Of a DNA stretch of 64,000 bases, positions 42,144 to 50,219 are shown in pieces (within the stretch, counting starts at the first letter, position 1; each line of letters begins with the position of its first letter). The notes below the pieces were generated by a model. That model did no database searches and was not told the DNA's origin. It saw nothing but the letters and a program-made list of their open reading frames with translations. This stretch comes from an uncultured Hyphomonas sp. (GTDB lineage: Bacteria > Pseudomonadota > Alphaproteobacteria > Caulobacterales > Hyphomonadaceae). Made by a program: the position numbers and the translations under genes. Location: positions 62,001-126,000 of the forward strand of contig NZ_OY787457.1 in assembly GCF_963678875.1 (NCBI RefSeq). The letters are read 5' to 3'.

Positions 42144-43967
42144 ATGCGGAAGGCACCGTCAAATGCCGCTCGTGCGCTGCACCCGGTTGCGCTCTCTTGT
42201 ATTGCTTTTGTGCTTGCCGGATGCAGTCAGCCGGAGAAGCCTGTGGACGAGAAACCTGCCGGACCGGCGGTCTCTTCGGCGGATGCTGGGAATGTAGACT
42301 GTCCCGGATACAGCGCCGGACACAAGCAGGTGTTCTGGGGTGACCTTCACGTTCACACCGCATATTCCCTGGACGCCTATGGCTTCGGGACGCTGCGAAC
42401 GCCTGCGGAAGCCTACAGGTTCGCAAAGGGTGACGTGGCGAGTTCACCGGCCGGTGATGTGCAACTCGAGCGGCCGCTCGATTTCATGGCGGTGACAGAT
42501 CATGCCGAGTGGCTGGACCTCATGTACACCTGCACAGACCCGCGCATGTCGGCCCACCCCTATTGCGTAAAATTGCGGGACCAGAGCACGCAGGAAACCG
42601 GAGGGACGGTTTTCCGGGATTTCGTGAACCCGACGCTTACACAGGCGACGCCGGCAAAGGCTGACATCTGCACAGAAGACCCGGCTGCATGTGACGATGC
42701 ATTGCTCAGCCAATGGGAGCGGATGCAGCAGCAGACAAATGCAGCGAATGATCCGTGTACCTTTACGGCGCTGAACGGGTTTGAATGGTCGGCCACGCCG
42801 AACTATTCGCATACGCACCGCAACATCATCTTTGCGAGCGACAAGGTGACGCCCACGCCGGTCGATTATCTCCGCTTTCCAGAAATTGACCAGCTTTACG
42901 CCAAGCTTGAGGCCGGGTGCCGGGCAGAAGACGGGTGTGACGCCATCACCATCGCCCACAACATGAACATGGGCGACGGCAAAAGCTTCGATGTCGAAAC
43001 CGAAAGCGAACGCACGCTGGCTTTGCGCACACGCTATGAGCGGCTCGTGGAAATCACGCAGGAAAAGGGCGCCAGCGAATGCCTTCCGGAATATGCCGAT
43101 CGCGAAACGCTTGGCGAATGTGGATACGAGCCCTACATCACCTCGCATTCCCGGCCAAAGCCCCTTGCGGACTTCGAAGAAGAAGAATGGGAGCGCATGC
43201 GGTCGACTTATGCCCGCGGCCTGCTGCGGCGCGGCCTCCTGACCTATGCGAACCGGATCGACGCGAAGGGAAATCCCCTGCAGGTCGGCTTTATCGGTTC
43301 GACGGATAGTCACACCGGGCTCGGCGGATATGTGGAAGAGGATCAATGGCAGGGGACTGTCTTTGGCATCGGCAATTTCGAGCGGAACATGAGCCGGATG
43401 GGCTTCAATCCGGGCGGGCTTGTCGCGGTCTGGGCTGAACAGAATACCCGGGAGGGAATCTTCTCTGGCCTGAAGAACCGGGAAACCTACGCAACGAGCG
43501 GCCCGCGGATTGCCTTGCGGTTCGATGCCGCGAAAGGCGGGGAAGTGCCTGCGTGCACCGCTGGCGGCGCCCTGGCGCCAATTACCGGTGGTACGCCGAT
43601 GGGCAGTGTCCTGCCGGAGACAAGCCAGTCAGCGACTTTCCGGATTGCGGTGACCGGCGACAAGGCGCCCCTGCAAAAGATCGAAATCATCCGGGGTGCT
43701 CTGAACGGTGCTGCCTATGAGGAGTCAGTCCTGCCTGTGTGGCAGAGTGAAGAGGGCGAGGCGAATGCCTGCGTGGTCTGGTCCGACACGGATTTCGACC
43801 CGTCTGCGCCGGCATACTGGTATGCGCGGATTACCGAAGTGCCGACGCCGAGATGGTCGTCATATATCTGTCAGGAGGCTGGCCGGTGTGAGGAATTCCC
43901 GGATGCGGACGTGATGATCCAGGAGCACGCGTGGGCATCACCGATCTGGCACCTGCCCACGCGATAG
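42144..43967 (+). CDS. DUF3604 (PHP-like) lipoprotein
   Basis: A protein of about 607 residues in the DUF3604 family. The N-terminus ends in CIAFVLAGC, a lipobox. The PHP-like metal motifs are VFWGDLHVHTAYSLDAYGFG and FMAVTDHAEWLDLM, with further His residues in ITIAHNMNMG and GSTDSHTGLGG. These suggest a periplasmic metal-dependent hydrolase, perhaps a phosphoesterase; members are poorly characterised. ATG 42144 has GGGAGG almost touching it; ATG 42129 in the same frame is an alternative. It directly follows the VOC gene. Confidence 0.8.
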   Translation: MRKAPSNAARALHPVALSCIAFVLAGCSQPEKPVDEKPAGPAVSSADAGNVDCPGYSAGHKQVFWGDLHVHTAYSLDAYGFGTLRTPAEAYRFAKGDVASSPAGDVQLERPLDFMAVTDHAEWLDLMYTCTDPRMSAHPYCVKLRDQSTQETGGTVFRDFVNPTLTQATPAKADICTEDPAACDDALLSQWERMQQQTNAANDPCTFTALNGFEWSATPNYSHTHRNIIFASDKVTPTPVDYLRFPEIDQLYAKLEAGCRAEDGCDAITIAHNMNMGDGKSFDVETESERTLALRTRYERLVEITQEKGASECLPEYADRETLGECGYEPYITSHSRPKPLADFEEEEWERMRSTYARGLLRRGLLTYANRIDAKGNPLQVGFIGSTDSHTGLGGYVEEDQWQGTVFGIGNFERNMSRMGFNPGGLVAVWAEQNTREGIFSGLKNRETYATSGPRIALRFDAAKGGEVPACTAGGALAPITGGTPMGSVLPETSQSATFRIAVTGDKAPLQKIEIIRGALNGAAYEESVLPVWQSEEGEANACVVWSDTDFDPSAPAYWYARITEVPTPRWSSYICQEAGRCEEFPDADVMIQEHAWASPIWHLPTR

Positions 43968-43977
43968 ATCCCGACGG

Positions 43978-45315
43978 TTACTCCCAGGTCTTGGCTTCTT
44001 CCACGGCTTTCCGGATCGCCGGAAGGCCCCAGAGCATGATCAGCCCGGCCAGAGGGATCACCACGCCACCGCAGAGTGCGAGCGATTTGTTGAGCGCCGC
44101 ATCATTGTGGAACACGAAGTCTGTGGCGCTGGCTACGACGGTCGGCCCGAGCCCCATGCCAATCAGGTTCGCGACGAGGAAGTAGAGCGCGACAGTCTGC
44201 CCACGGAGCTGGTTGGGAGCCATCAGCTGGATCAGGCCGCCGGCAATTCCGCCCTGGAAGGCGGAGAAGAACACAGCAACTGAAAGGCAGATGAGGCCGA
44301 GCGCCGGTGTGGTCACAAAGCCGATGGCGACGACAAAGGGCCACATGCCCGCCATGGAAAGCAGGATGACCCGGCTGTAGGCGTCCGGAATGCCTTTGGC
44401 GAACCAGCGATCGCCCAGGGCGCCGCCCGTAAGAAGACCCGTCGTGCCTGCAGCCATCATCAGGACGCCAAATGTCCGGCCCGCATCACCGCGCGAGAAC
44501 TCGAAGGTGCGCATCAGGTATTCCGGGCCCCAGATATTCAGGCTGAACACCACCATGACGAATAGTGAAACGCCAAGGATGTGTGTGAACAGGGCGCGTT
44601 TACGGCTGATGACAAACTTGATCGCATCTCTCAGCGAGACGCCGGAAGAAGAGACCTCACCCTGGATCAGGCCGCGGCGGGCAGGTTCCTTGATCATGAG
44701 AACCAGGAACGTCACCAGCAAGCCGGGCAGGCCAACGAGGAAGAAAGTCAGCTGCCAGCCTTCCCGTTCACCGATGATTGGCAGAACAACCGTACCGGCA
44801 CTCATGGCAATCGTGACGACCCACCCGCCGATGACATAGGCAAGGCCGGAGCCGATTGTGACGCCCAACGTGTAGACACTGAGCGCCCGGGCCAGCGTCT
44901 TCTTCTCGAAATAGTCCGTGATAATGGAATAGGCGGCCGGCGACAGGACGGCTTCGCCGACACCAACGCCGATACGCGCGAGGAACAGGGAGGTGAAACC
45001 CTTCGCCATACCGCACAGCGTCGTCATGATGCTCCAGAAGGTGATGGCGATGGCAATCAGGTGCTTCCGGCTGCTGCGGTCTGCGATCCTCGCCAGCGGA
45101 ATGCCCATGATCGAATAGAAGATGGCAAAGGCGAAACCTGCGAGCAGGCTGTACTGCGTATCGGAAATGTCAAAGGATTGCCGGATGGGGCCCACCAGGA
45201 GGCCCATGATCATCCGGTCAATGAAGGAAACGGTCTGGGCCAGCATCAGGATGATGACGGCATACCAGGCATAGAAACCTGATCGCGGGACGGTAGTTTG
45301 GTCGGCAGGCGCCAT
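43978..45315 (-). CDS. MFS transporter
   Basis: A 445-residue major facilitator with 12 predicted helices. It begins FYAWYAVIILMLAQTVSFIDRMIMGLLVGPI and carries ARIADRSSRKHLIAIAI (loop 2-3 motif) and RIGVGVGEAVLSPAAYSII, as in spinster-like and organic-acid transporters of alphaproteobacteria. It is the last gene of the kinase-enolase-GntR-dehydrogenase operon, 27 bases after the dehydrogenase, and is the probable importer of that pathway's substrate. Confidence 0.9.
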   Translation of the reverse strand: MAPADQTTVPRSGFYAWYAVIILMLAQTVSFIDRMIMGLLVGPIRQSFDISDTQYSLLAGFAFAIFYSIMGIPLARIADRSSRKHLIAIAITFWSIMTTLCGMAKGFTSLFLARIGVGVGEAVLSPAAYSIITDYFEKKTLARALSVYTLGVTIGSGLAYVIGGWVVTIAMSAGTVVLPIIGEREGWQLTFFLVGLPGLLVTFLVLMIKEPARRGLIQGEVSSSGVSLRDAIKFVISRKRALFTHILGVSLFVMVVFSLNIWGPEYLMRTFEFSRGDAGRTFGVLMMAAGTTGLLTGGALGDRWFAKGIPDAYSRVILLSMAGMWPFVVAIGFVTTPALGLICLSVAVFFSAFQGGIAGGLIQLMAPNQLRGQTVALYFLVANLIGMGLGPTVVASATDFVFHNDAALNKSLALCGGVVIPLAGLIMLWGLPAIRKAVEEAKTWE

Positions 45316-45342
45316 GAGTGGTGTTTCCCTTGTGTTGTTTTT

Positions 45343-46284
45343 CTAGGTCACGCGATGCCGGAGCGTTTGTCCGTTCACAGCGGCAAGTGTGTTGGCGACC
45401 GCGACTTCGAGGCTGCGGTCAAAGGTTTCATTAGTGAGCCAGGCGACGTGGGGGGCAGGAATGACATTATCGAGCTGGAGCAACGGGTTTGAGGCGGCGG
45501 CGGGTTCGGGGTCGAACACGTCCAGGCCGGCGCTTTTCAGATGCCCGGACCGGAGCGCGGCGTAGAGCGCGGTTTCATCGACCAGTCCGCCGCGTGCCGT
45601 ATTGATCAGAACCGCGCCAGGTTTCATTCGGGCAAGCTGGTCAGCGCCGATCGTGTGCGCCGTTTCATGATTCAGCGGAATATGGAGCGAAACGATGTCG
45701 GATCGCGAAATCAGCTGGTCCAGCGGGACGTGTTCAAATGGAACGTCCTTTCTGGAGCGTGACGTATAGATCACTTTTGCGCCCATGAATTCGAGAATAG
45801 GGGCGAGCAGGCCCGGAATGTCACCGAACCCGATGAGGCCGACAGTCTTCCCATGGAGTTCCTGGAGGGATTCCCGTGTCTTCTCGTCCGGTATCCATTG
45901 CCCGCTGCGGCACAGTGCGTCGAGACGTGGCTGGATGCGCAGGGCGGACAGGATGAGGAGCAGCGTCATTTCTGCAACGGCGCGCGTATTGGTGCCGGGC
46001 ATGTTGCAAACCGGAATGTCCCGGCCTTTTGCGGATTCAAGATCTATTGTGTTCACGCCGACGCCGATTTTCTGGATCAGCTTCAGTGTAGAGGCCATGG
46101 CGATATGATCGGATGTGACCGGGCGAAGGACATGCCAGAGTGCGTCGACCTCCGGCAACAGTTTTTCGAATGTCTCATCGTCGGCTTGGTCGCAGCAGAT
46201 CACATCGAGACCCTCCGATTTCAGAGCGTCCAGTTTTGCGAGGAGGTTTGGGCCCGCTTCGTAGTGGAACAGGACTTTGATCAT
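45343..46284 (-). CDS. D-2-hydroxyacid dehydrogenase, NAD-dependent
   Basis: A 313-residue enzyme of the D-isomer 2-hydroxyacid dehydrogenase family. The NAD-binding segment is VGLIGFGDIPGLLAPIL. LINTARGGLVDETAL with its Arg binds the carboxylate, and SAGLDVFDPEPA and PHVAWLTNETF supply the Glu and His of the catalytic relay. It interconverts a 2-oxoacid and a D-2-hydroxyacid. Its ATG overlaps the GntR stop (ATGA). In this operon it may act on a product of the RraA-type aldolase; substrate is inferred only. Confidence 0.9.
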   Translation of the reverse strand: MIKVLFHYEAGPNLLAKLDALKSEGLDVICCDQADDETFEKLLPEVDALWHVLRPVTSDHIAMASTLKLIQKIGVGVNTIDLESAKGRDIPVCNMPGTNTRAVAEMTLLLILSALRIQPRLDALCRSGQWIPDEKTRESLQELHGKTVGLIGFGDIPGLLAPILEFMGAKVIYTSRSRKDVPFEHVPLDQLISRSDIVSLHIPLNHETAHTIGADQLARMKPGAVLINTARGGLVDETALYAALRSGHLKSAGLDVFDPEPAAASNPLLQLDNVIPAPHVAWLTNETFDRSLEVAVANTLAAVNGQTLRHRVT

Positions 46285-46961
46285 TGGGTGTTCCCCTGGT
46301 TCCCGAGCATCGCGAGCGTAAACGCCTGAATGTAATCCATGTGAGCCGTTACCCCCTCTTCGACGCGGAGCGTATCACCTGCCGCGATTGCGTCGGCGAT
46401 GTCGGCATGCATGTCTGCGACGAGGGCGAGGTCCTCCTCATGTCCGGCATAGTAATGCCAGAAACGGCGGGAAAGTCCGTGGAGGGATTGAAGGGCGTTT
46501 ACAGCGAATTCGTTGTCACACGCGGCTGCGACGGCGAGGTTGAATTTCTGGTCGATCTTCAGGAACTTCCGGTAGGTTTTGCGGCCATCCTTCCGGAAAG
46601 CGGCCGCCAGTGACCGGAATGCTGCGCGCTCCTGCCGGTTGGCCCGTTCTGCTGCCTGGCTCGCAACGAGGGTCTCAAGCGCGCGCCGGGTTTCAACAAG
46701 ACGCAATTGCTGGCGGATGTCGATTGGCGCGATCCGGAGGCCCCGGCGGGGCATGATCTCGATCAGGTACTCCGTGGAAAGGCGCAGTATGGCTTCGCGC
46801 ACGGGTGTCCGGCCCAATCCGGTACGGTGTGCCAGTTCCTGCTCCGTGACAATGGTTCCCGGGGCGAGTTCCATTGTCACGATCAGCTCCTCCAACTGCT
46901 CATAGGCATCCTCGGAGAGGGGGCGAGCGTGCGGGCTGGGGGAAGATTCAGATGCGCCCAA
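46281..46961 (-). CDS. GntR-family (FCD/FadR subfamily) regulator
   Basis: A 226-residue regulator. The winged helix reads YEQLEELIVTMELAPGTIVTEQELAHRTGLGRTPVREAILRL, and a helical FCD ligand domain follows (metal-site histidines in GLSRRFWHYYAGHEED and DMHADIADAI). TTG 46961 is chosen because GGAGGAA lies 6 bases ahead of it, inside the last enolase codons; this makes a 14-base overlap. An ATG at 47024 exists but would overlap the enolase by 77 bases without a better site. A candidate operator is the perfect palindrome at 49326-49337. Confidence 0.87.
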   Translation of the reverse strand: MGASESSPSPHARPLSEDAYEQLEELIVTMELAPGTIVTEQELAHRTGLGRTPVREAILRLSTEYLIEIMPRRGLRIAPIDIRQQLRLVETRRALETLVASQAAERANRQERAAFRSLAAAFRKDGRKTYRKFLKIDQKFNLAVAAACDNEFAVNALQSLHGLSRRFWHYYAGHEEDLALVADMHADIADAIAAGDTLRVEEGVTAHMDYIQAFTLAMLGNQGNTQ

Positions 46962-48231
46962 GGACGGTTCCTCCTGCGTATCTGGCTTTTGCGCCAAGCG
47001 ATTCTTCGATGCGCAGCATCTCATTCCATTTCGCCATGCGCTCAGACCGTGTGAACGAACCGACCTTGAACTGGCCCGATGCCCAGCCGACGCTCAGATG
47101 GGCGATGGTGGTGTCTTCGCTTTCCCCGGAGCGGGCGGAGACGATCGTGCCAAGCCCGGCGGCTTTCGCGGCATCAAAGGCTTTTTTTGTCCGCGTCAGC
47201 GTCCCGGCCTGGTTCGGCTTGCAGAGCAGGGCGGTACAGGTGTTGCTGGCGGCAGCTGCCTCAACGTTTGCCTGGTTGGTGACGAGCAGGTCGTCGCCCA
47301 CGATCTGGGCCTTGTTCCTGAATTCGGCGGTGAAGCGTTGATGGGAGAGGTGATCGTACTCGGTGAACGGATCTTCGATCATCGCGATCGGATAGGTTCT
47401 GACCCATCCGGCAACTTGGTCGTACCATTCCTCCGGAGAGAGATGCCGCCCTTCGGCTTTCAGGACGTATGAACCGTTCCGGTAAAACTGGTTGGCGGCG
47501 ACATCAATCGACATGCCGACCTGTGTCTCGGGGTTGAACCCGGCCGTCTCGATACTGGCCAGCAAGGCGTCGAGCGCCTTTTCATTGCTTTCGAAGACAG
47601 GCCAGTAGCCGCCTTCATCCGCAACGCCCACGCTGGCCCCGCGCCCGGACACGATTTTTCCTGCGGCGAGATAAATCTCGGCGACCCACTCCAGTGCTTC
47701 GCGGAAACTGGACGCGCCAAAGGGAACGACCATGAAATCCTGCAGGTCCATGGCGCCTGCCGCATGCGCGCCCCCGCCATAGATCTGGATCTCCGGAACC
47801 GGGATCAGGGGCGGGGTACCGCCGGAGACATAGTGCCACAAAGGCTCCTCCCGCCCGGCTGCAGCAGCGTGCGCGACAGCGAGGGATGTTGCGATCAGGG
47901 CATTGCCGCCGAGGCGGCTGAGCTGTTCGGTTCCGTCAAGTGTCTCGAGCGTATTGTCCACGAGTGCCTGCTGGTCTGCCGGCAGTCCGATCAGTGCCGG
48001 GACGATTTCCTCTTGCAATCCGGCGAGGGCCCTGGCAACGCCGTATCCGCCAAAAGCGGGTCCGCCATCCCGGAGGTCCAGTGCTTCGCCCGCGCCGGTG
48101 GATGCGCCAGCAGGTGCGATGGCGCGGCCGATGGCGCCATTCGAGAGGTGTATCTCGACTTCAATGGTCGGCCGCCCCCTGCTGTCCCAGACCTGGCGGC
48201 CATGTACGTTCGTGATGTCGAGCTGGCTCAA
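46948..48231 (-). CDS. divergent enolase paralogue
   Basis: A 427-residue enolase-family protein that is probably not the glycolytic enzyme. The phosphate loop GASTG (42-46), metal ligands Asp243, Glu286 and Asp313, Glu206 (DEGG) and lysines 338 and 389 are kept. But the catalytic Glu of LQEFM (yeast Glu168) is Asp165. The NGG before the conserved His reads YGG, and the SHRSGE motif reads SARSGE (Ala366 for His). It sits between a small-molecule kinase gene and a GntR regulator gene, overlapping both. A dehydratase acting on a phosphorylated substrate related to 2-phosphoglycerate is plausible. Confidence 0.85.
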   Translation of the reverse strand: MSQLDITNVHGRQVWDSRGRPTIEVEIHLSNGAIGRAIAPAGASTGAGEALDLRDGGPAFGGYGVARALAGLQEEIVPALIGLPADQQALVDNTLETLDGTEQLSRLGGNALIATSLAVAHAAAAGREEPLWHYVSGGTPPLIPVPEIQIYGGGAHAAGAMDLQDFMVVPFGASSFREALEWVAEIYLAAGKIVSGRGASVGVADEGGYWPVFESNEKALDALLASIETAGFNPETQVGMSIDVAANQFYRNGSYVLKAEGRHLSPEEWYDQVAGWVRTYPIAMIEDPFTEYDHLSHQRFTAEFRNKAQIVGDDLLVTNQANVEAAAASNTCTALLCKPNQAGTLTRTKKAFDAAKAAGLGTIVSARSGESEDTTIAHLSVGWASGQFKVGSFTRSERMAKWNEMLRIEESLGAKARYAGGTVLGRI

Positions 48232-49298
48232 TTTTGTGTCTCTTTACTGTTGGAGGGATCGGCCCAGACAGGGAACCAGGTGTCAGCCGGCTCACTCAGG
48301 CTGGCGGCCGGCCGGGTCAGGTATTTGCGGGCAAATGCCCGGATGCGGGCCTTGTCAGCAGGGGCAGTGATGTACTCGACCGGAGACTTGCCATCCATGC
48401 GGGCAAGGAGAAAGCCGGCGAGGTATCGTGCCGCCCGAGCTTCCAGTTCTGGATCGTCACCGGCTGCGAAATAGCTGTTCCGGAATGCTTCAAACGCCTC
48501 TTCGAATTTTGCCGCAGATTGCGGTTTCCAGGCGGCTTTGAGGAAGAGGTGCGCGCAGCAGAAGGCGAGGTCGAATGCGGCATCGCCGAGATTGGCGCAC
48601 TCAGCATCGAGAATGACCGGATGGTGCGGGCCAAACAGGATGTTCTTCGGGCTGAAATCGCCATGGATCAGCCAGCGGCTGTTTTCTTCAAACAGCGTCA
48701 CGAGCTCTGAGAGCTGGGCGTCGAGGTCATGGTTCGCCGGAATGCTCGCCAGGAAGTAGGGGGACAGGCGAAGCGCGTGGATCAGGTCCGGCTGATTGAA
48801 CTTTTCCGCGACCCTGGGGTCAGCCTCGCTGGCATCATGCAGCCGGCGAAGGGTTTGTCCGAGCCCGTGAATATGCCCGGGCCGGATCACGCCATCCCGA
48901 AGCTCTTCCTTCCAGACCGTGTGGGTGGAGGGTGACAAATATTCAGTTATCAGAACACCAAGTTCAGGATGGTGGCCCAAGACGGCAGGTGTCACCTCGG
49001 CTTCGATCGCGCTGGCGAACCGGTAGTAGGCCGCTTCAAAATCAATGCGGTTGGTAGGGGCAAACCAGTCTTCGGCGACCTTGAGTTTGGCAAGGGCGCG
49101 TTTGGCGCAAACGGGGCCGCCGGGCAGGTCAATGCGCCAGATATCAGACGATACGCCGCCGCTGAGTGGCTCGCCTGATATCGCGTCAGACGTGCTCGCC
49201 AGCCCCAATTCCCGGAGCGCGTCACAGATGGTGTCCGGTGCCTCTGGAATTGTGTGCTCCCCATCGAAACCCGGTTGCCGATTTGCTTCTATTGGCAT
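48228..49298 (-). CDS. APH/choline-kinase-fold phosphotransferase
   Basis: A 356-residue kinase of the aminoglycoside/choline phosphotransferase fold. Brenner's motif WLIHGDFSPKNILFG and the metal site VILDAECANLGDAAFDLAF are intact. The N-lobe has SGGVSSDIWRIDL and VCAKRALAKLKV, with the nucleotide-binding Lys. Context argues for a catabolic small-molecule kinase rather than a resistance gene, because its stop overlaps the enolase start by four bases. The frame is open to 50120, but ATG 49298 is the first start that leaves the promoter and divergent gene clear. Confidence 0.82.
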   Translation of the reverse strand: MPIEANRQPGFDGEHTIPEAPDTICDALRELGLASTSDAISGEPLSGGVSSDIWRIDLPGGPVCAKRALAKLKVAEDWFAPTNRIDFEAAYYRFASAIEAEVTPAVLGHHPELGVLITEYLSPSTHTVWKEELRDGVIRPGHIHGLGQTLRRLHDASEADPRVAEKFNQPDLIHALRLSPYFLASIPANHDLDAQLSELVTLFEENSRWLIHGDFSPKNILFGPHHPVILDAECANLGDAAFDLAFCCAHLFLKAAWKPQSAAKFEEAFEAFRNSYFAAGDDPELEARAARYLAGFLLARMDGKSPVEYITAPADKARIRAFARKYLTRPAASLSEPADTWFPVWADPSNSKETQN

Positions 49299-49325
49299 TG
49301 GCAAAGCCGCTTTAGTGATGTACGA

Positions 49326-49337
49326 GTGATATATCAC
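49326..49337. promoter_or_regulatory. perfect palindrome, candidate GntR operator
   Basis: GTGATATATCAC is an exact 12-base palindrome. It lies between the divergent kinase (minus, start 49298) and RraA-like (plus, start 49386) genes, 28 bases from the former. FadR-subfamily GntR regulators bind short AT-centred palindromes, and such a regulator is encoded in the minus-strand operon. Confidence 0.45.
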
Positions 49338-49385
49338 AAGCGAGGAAGTGTCCAGCTTCCCGCATTGCTGATGGGAGGAGTCATG

Positions 49386-50084
49386 ATGTCGGACAGGCCA
49401 TTGCTGGAGCGGTTGTCGAACCTTGAGACGGCGGCGGCGGCAGATGTCATGGTGGCGATGGGGCTGGAGGCGCAGGTCCTCGCCCCGTCCTTGCAGCCGC
49501 TCGGCGGAGCCAGGATGGCCGGGTTCGCATTGTGCGCCGAAGGCAGGGAAGGCACCGACGAGCCGGGCTTGCCGACTTTCGACCTCGATGCGCTCGTCAG
49601 CCCGGGGGCGATCGTGGTGATTGCGACAGCAGAGTGCGGCAAGGGCGCCATCATCGGCGACAATATGGTGACCAGCATGGTGCAGGCCGGCGCCCGGGGT
49701 TTCCTGCTGGATGGTGGTATCCGCGACCGGGAGGCGCTGGCGAGCGGGCCTGTTCCGGTCTGGTGCCGGTATGCCTCTCCGATCAATGCGCACCGAAAGT
49801 GGAAATACACCGCGATGGGCCAGCCGGTGACGCTGCCCGGCATTTGGGGGGACGTTGAAATCCGGCCCGGTGATCTGATCCTCGGGGACGCGGATGGTGT
49901 GGTCGTCCTGCCGCGTGAGCATGCCGAACAGATCGTTCACGACGCCGAGATTCACATGCGCGCAGAAGCGGATATCAAGACGGCGATCGAGGCCGGAGAG
50001 GGCCGCGAATCCGCTACGAAATCCAGTCGTCGTCTGCAACATGTTCGTCCTTTGACTGCGCACGCGGAAATCCCGGAAGAATAG
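49386..50084 (+). CDS. RraA-like / HMG-type aldolase family protein
   Basis: A 232-residue protein of the RraA/4-hydroxy-4-methyl-2-oxoglutarate aldolase family. The active-site signature GDNMVTSMVQAGARGFLLDGGIRD (Gly-x-Asn and the Asp-Gly-x-Arg-Asp metal/substrate site) is intact, as in the aldolase/oxaloacetate decarboxylase members. The C-terminal PGDLILGDADGVVVLPREHAE is also typical. ATG 49386 is favoured over 49383 by its 5-base spacing from GGAGGAG. Divergent from the kinase-enolase operon, and likely the carbon-carbon lyase of the same pathway. Confidence 0.85.
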   Translation: MSDRPLLERLSNLETAAAADVMVAMGLEAQVLAPSLQPLGGARMAGFALCAEGREGTDEPGLPTFDLDALVSPGAIVVIATAECGKGAIIGDNMVTSMVQAGARGFLLDGGIRDREALASGPVPVWCRYASPINAHRKWKYTAMGQPVTLPGIWGDVEIRPGDLILGDADGVVVLPREHAEQIVHDAEIHMRAEADIKTAIEAGEGRESATKSSRRLQHVRPLTAHAEIPEE

Positions 50085-50121
50085 GCCGGAATGACCCGAC
50101 GGAAATGTTTGACCGGCCATC

Positions 50122-50141
50122 TTTTTAATGTAGATTAAAAA
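50122..50141. promoter_or_regulatory. palindromic operator candidate TTTTTAAT-N4-ATTAAAAA (copy 1)
   Basis: A perfect inverted repeat with 8-base arms and a 4-base centre (GTAG), 78 bases before the hydrolase ATG at 50220. A near-identical site (TTCTAAT-GCCC-ATTAAAA) lies at 57119-57136 upstream of the TonB receptor gene. Matching spacing and sequence suggest one repressor, possibly the TetR encoded at 57399, controls both units. Confidence 0.55.
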
Positions 50142-50219
50142 CTTCTTGAAGGGGCAAAGTAACGTTTTCGGGCGTCACCCGCACGTTCTGACCCAGAAAA
50201 AATAAACTGGGAGGTCCGC

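Noticed and set aside
48228..49298. Antibiotic-resistance aminoglycoside phosphotransferase
   Set aside because: The fold matches, but the gene is embedded by overlap in a catabolic operon and no resistance or mobile context exists.
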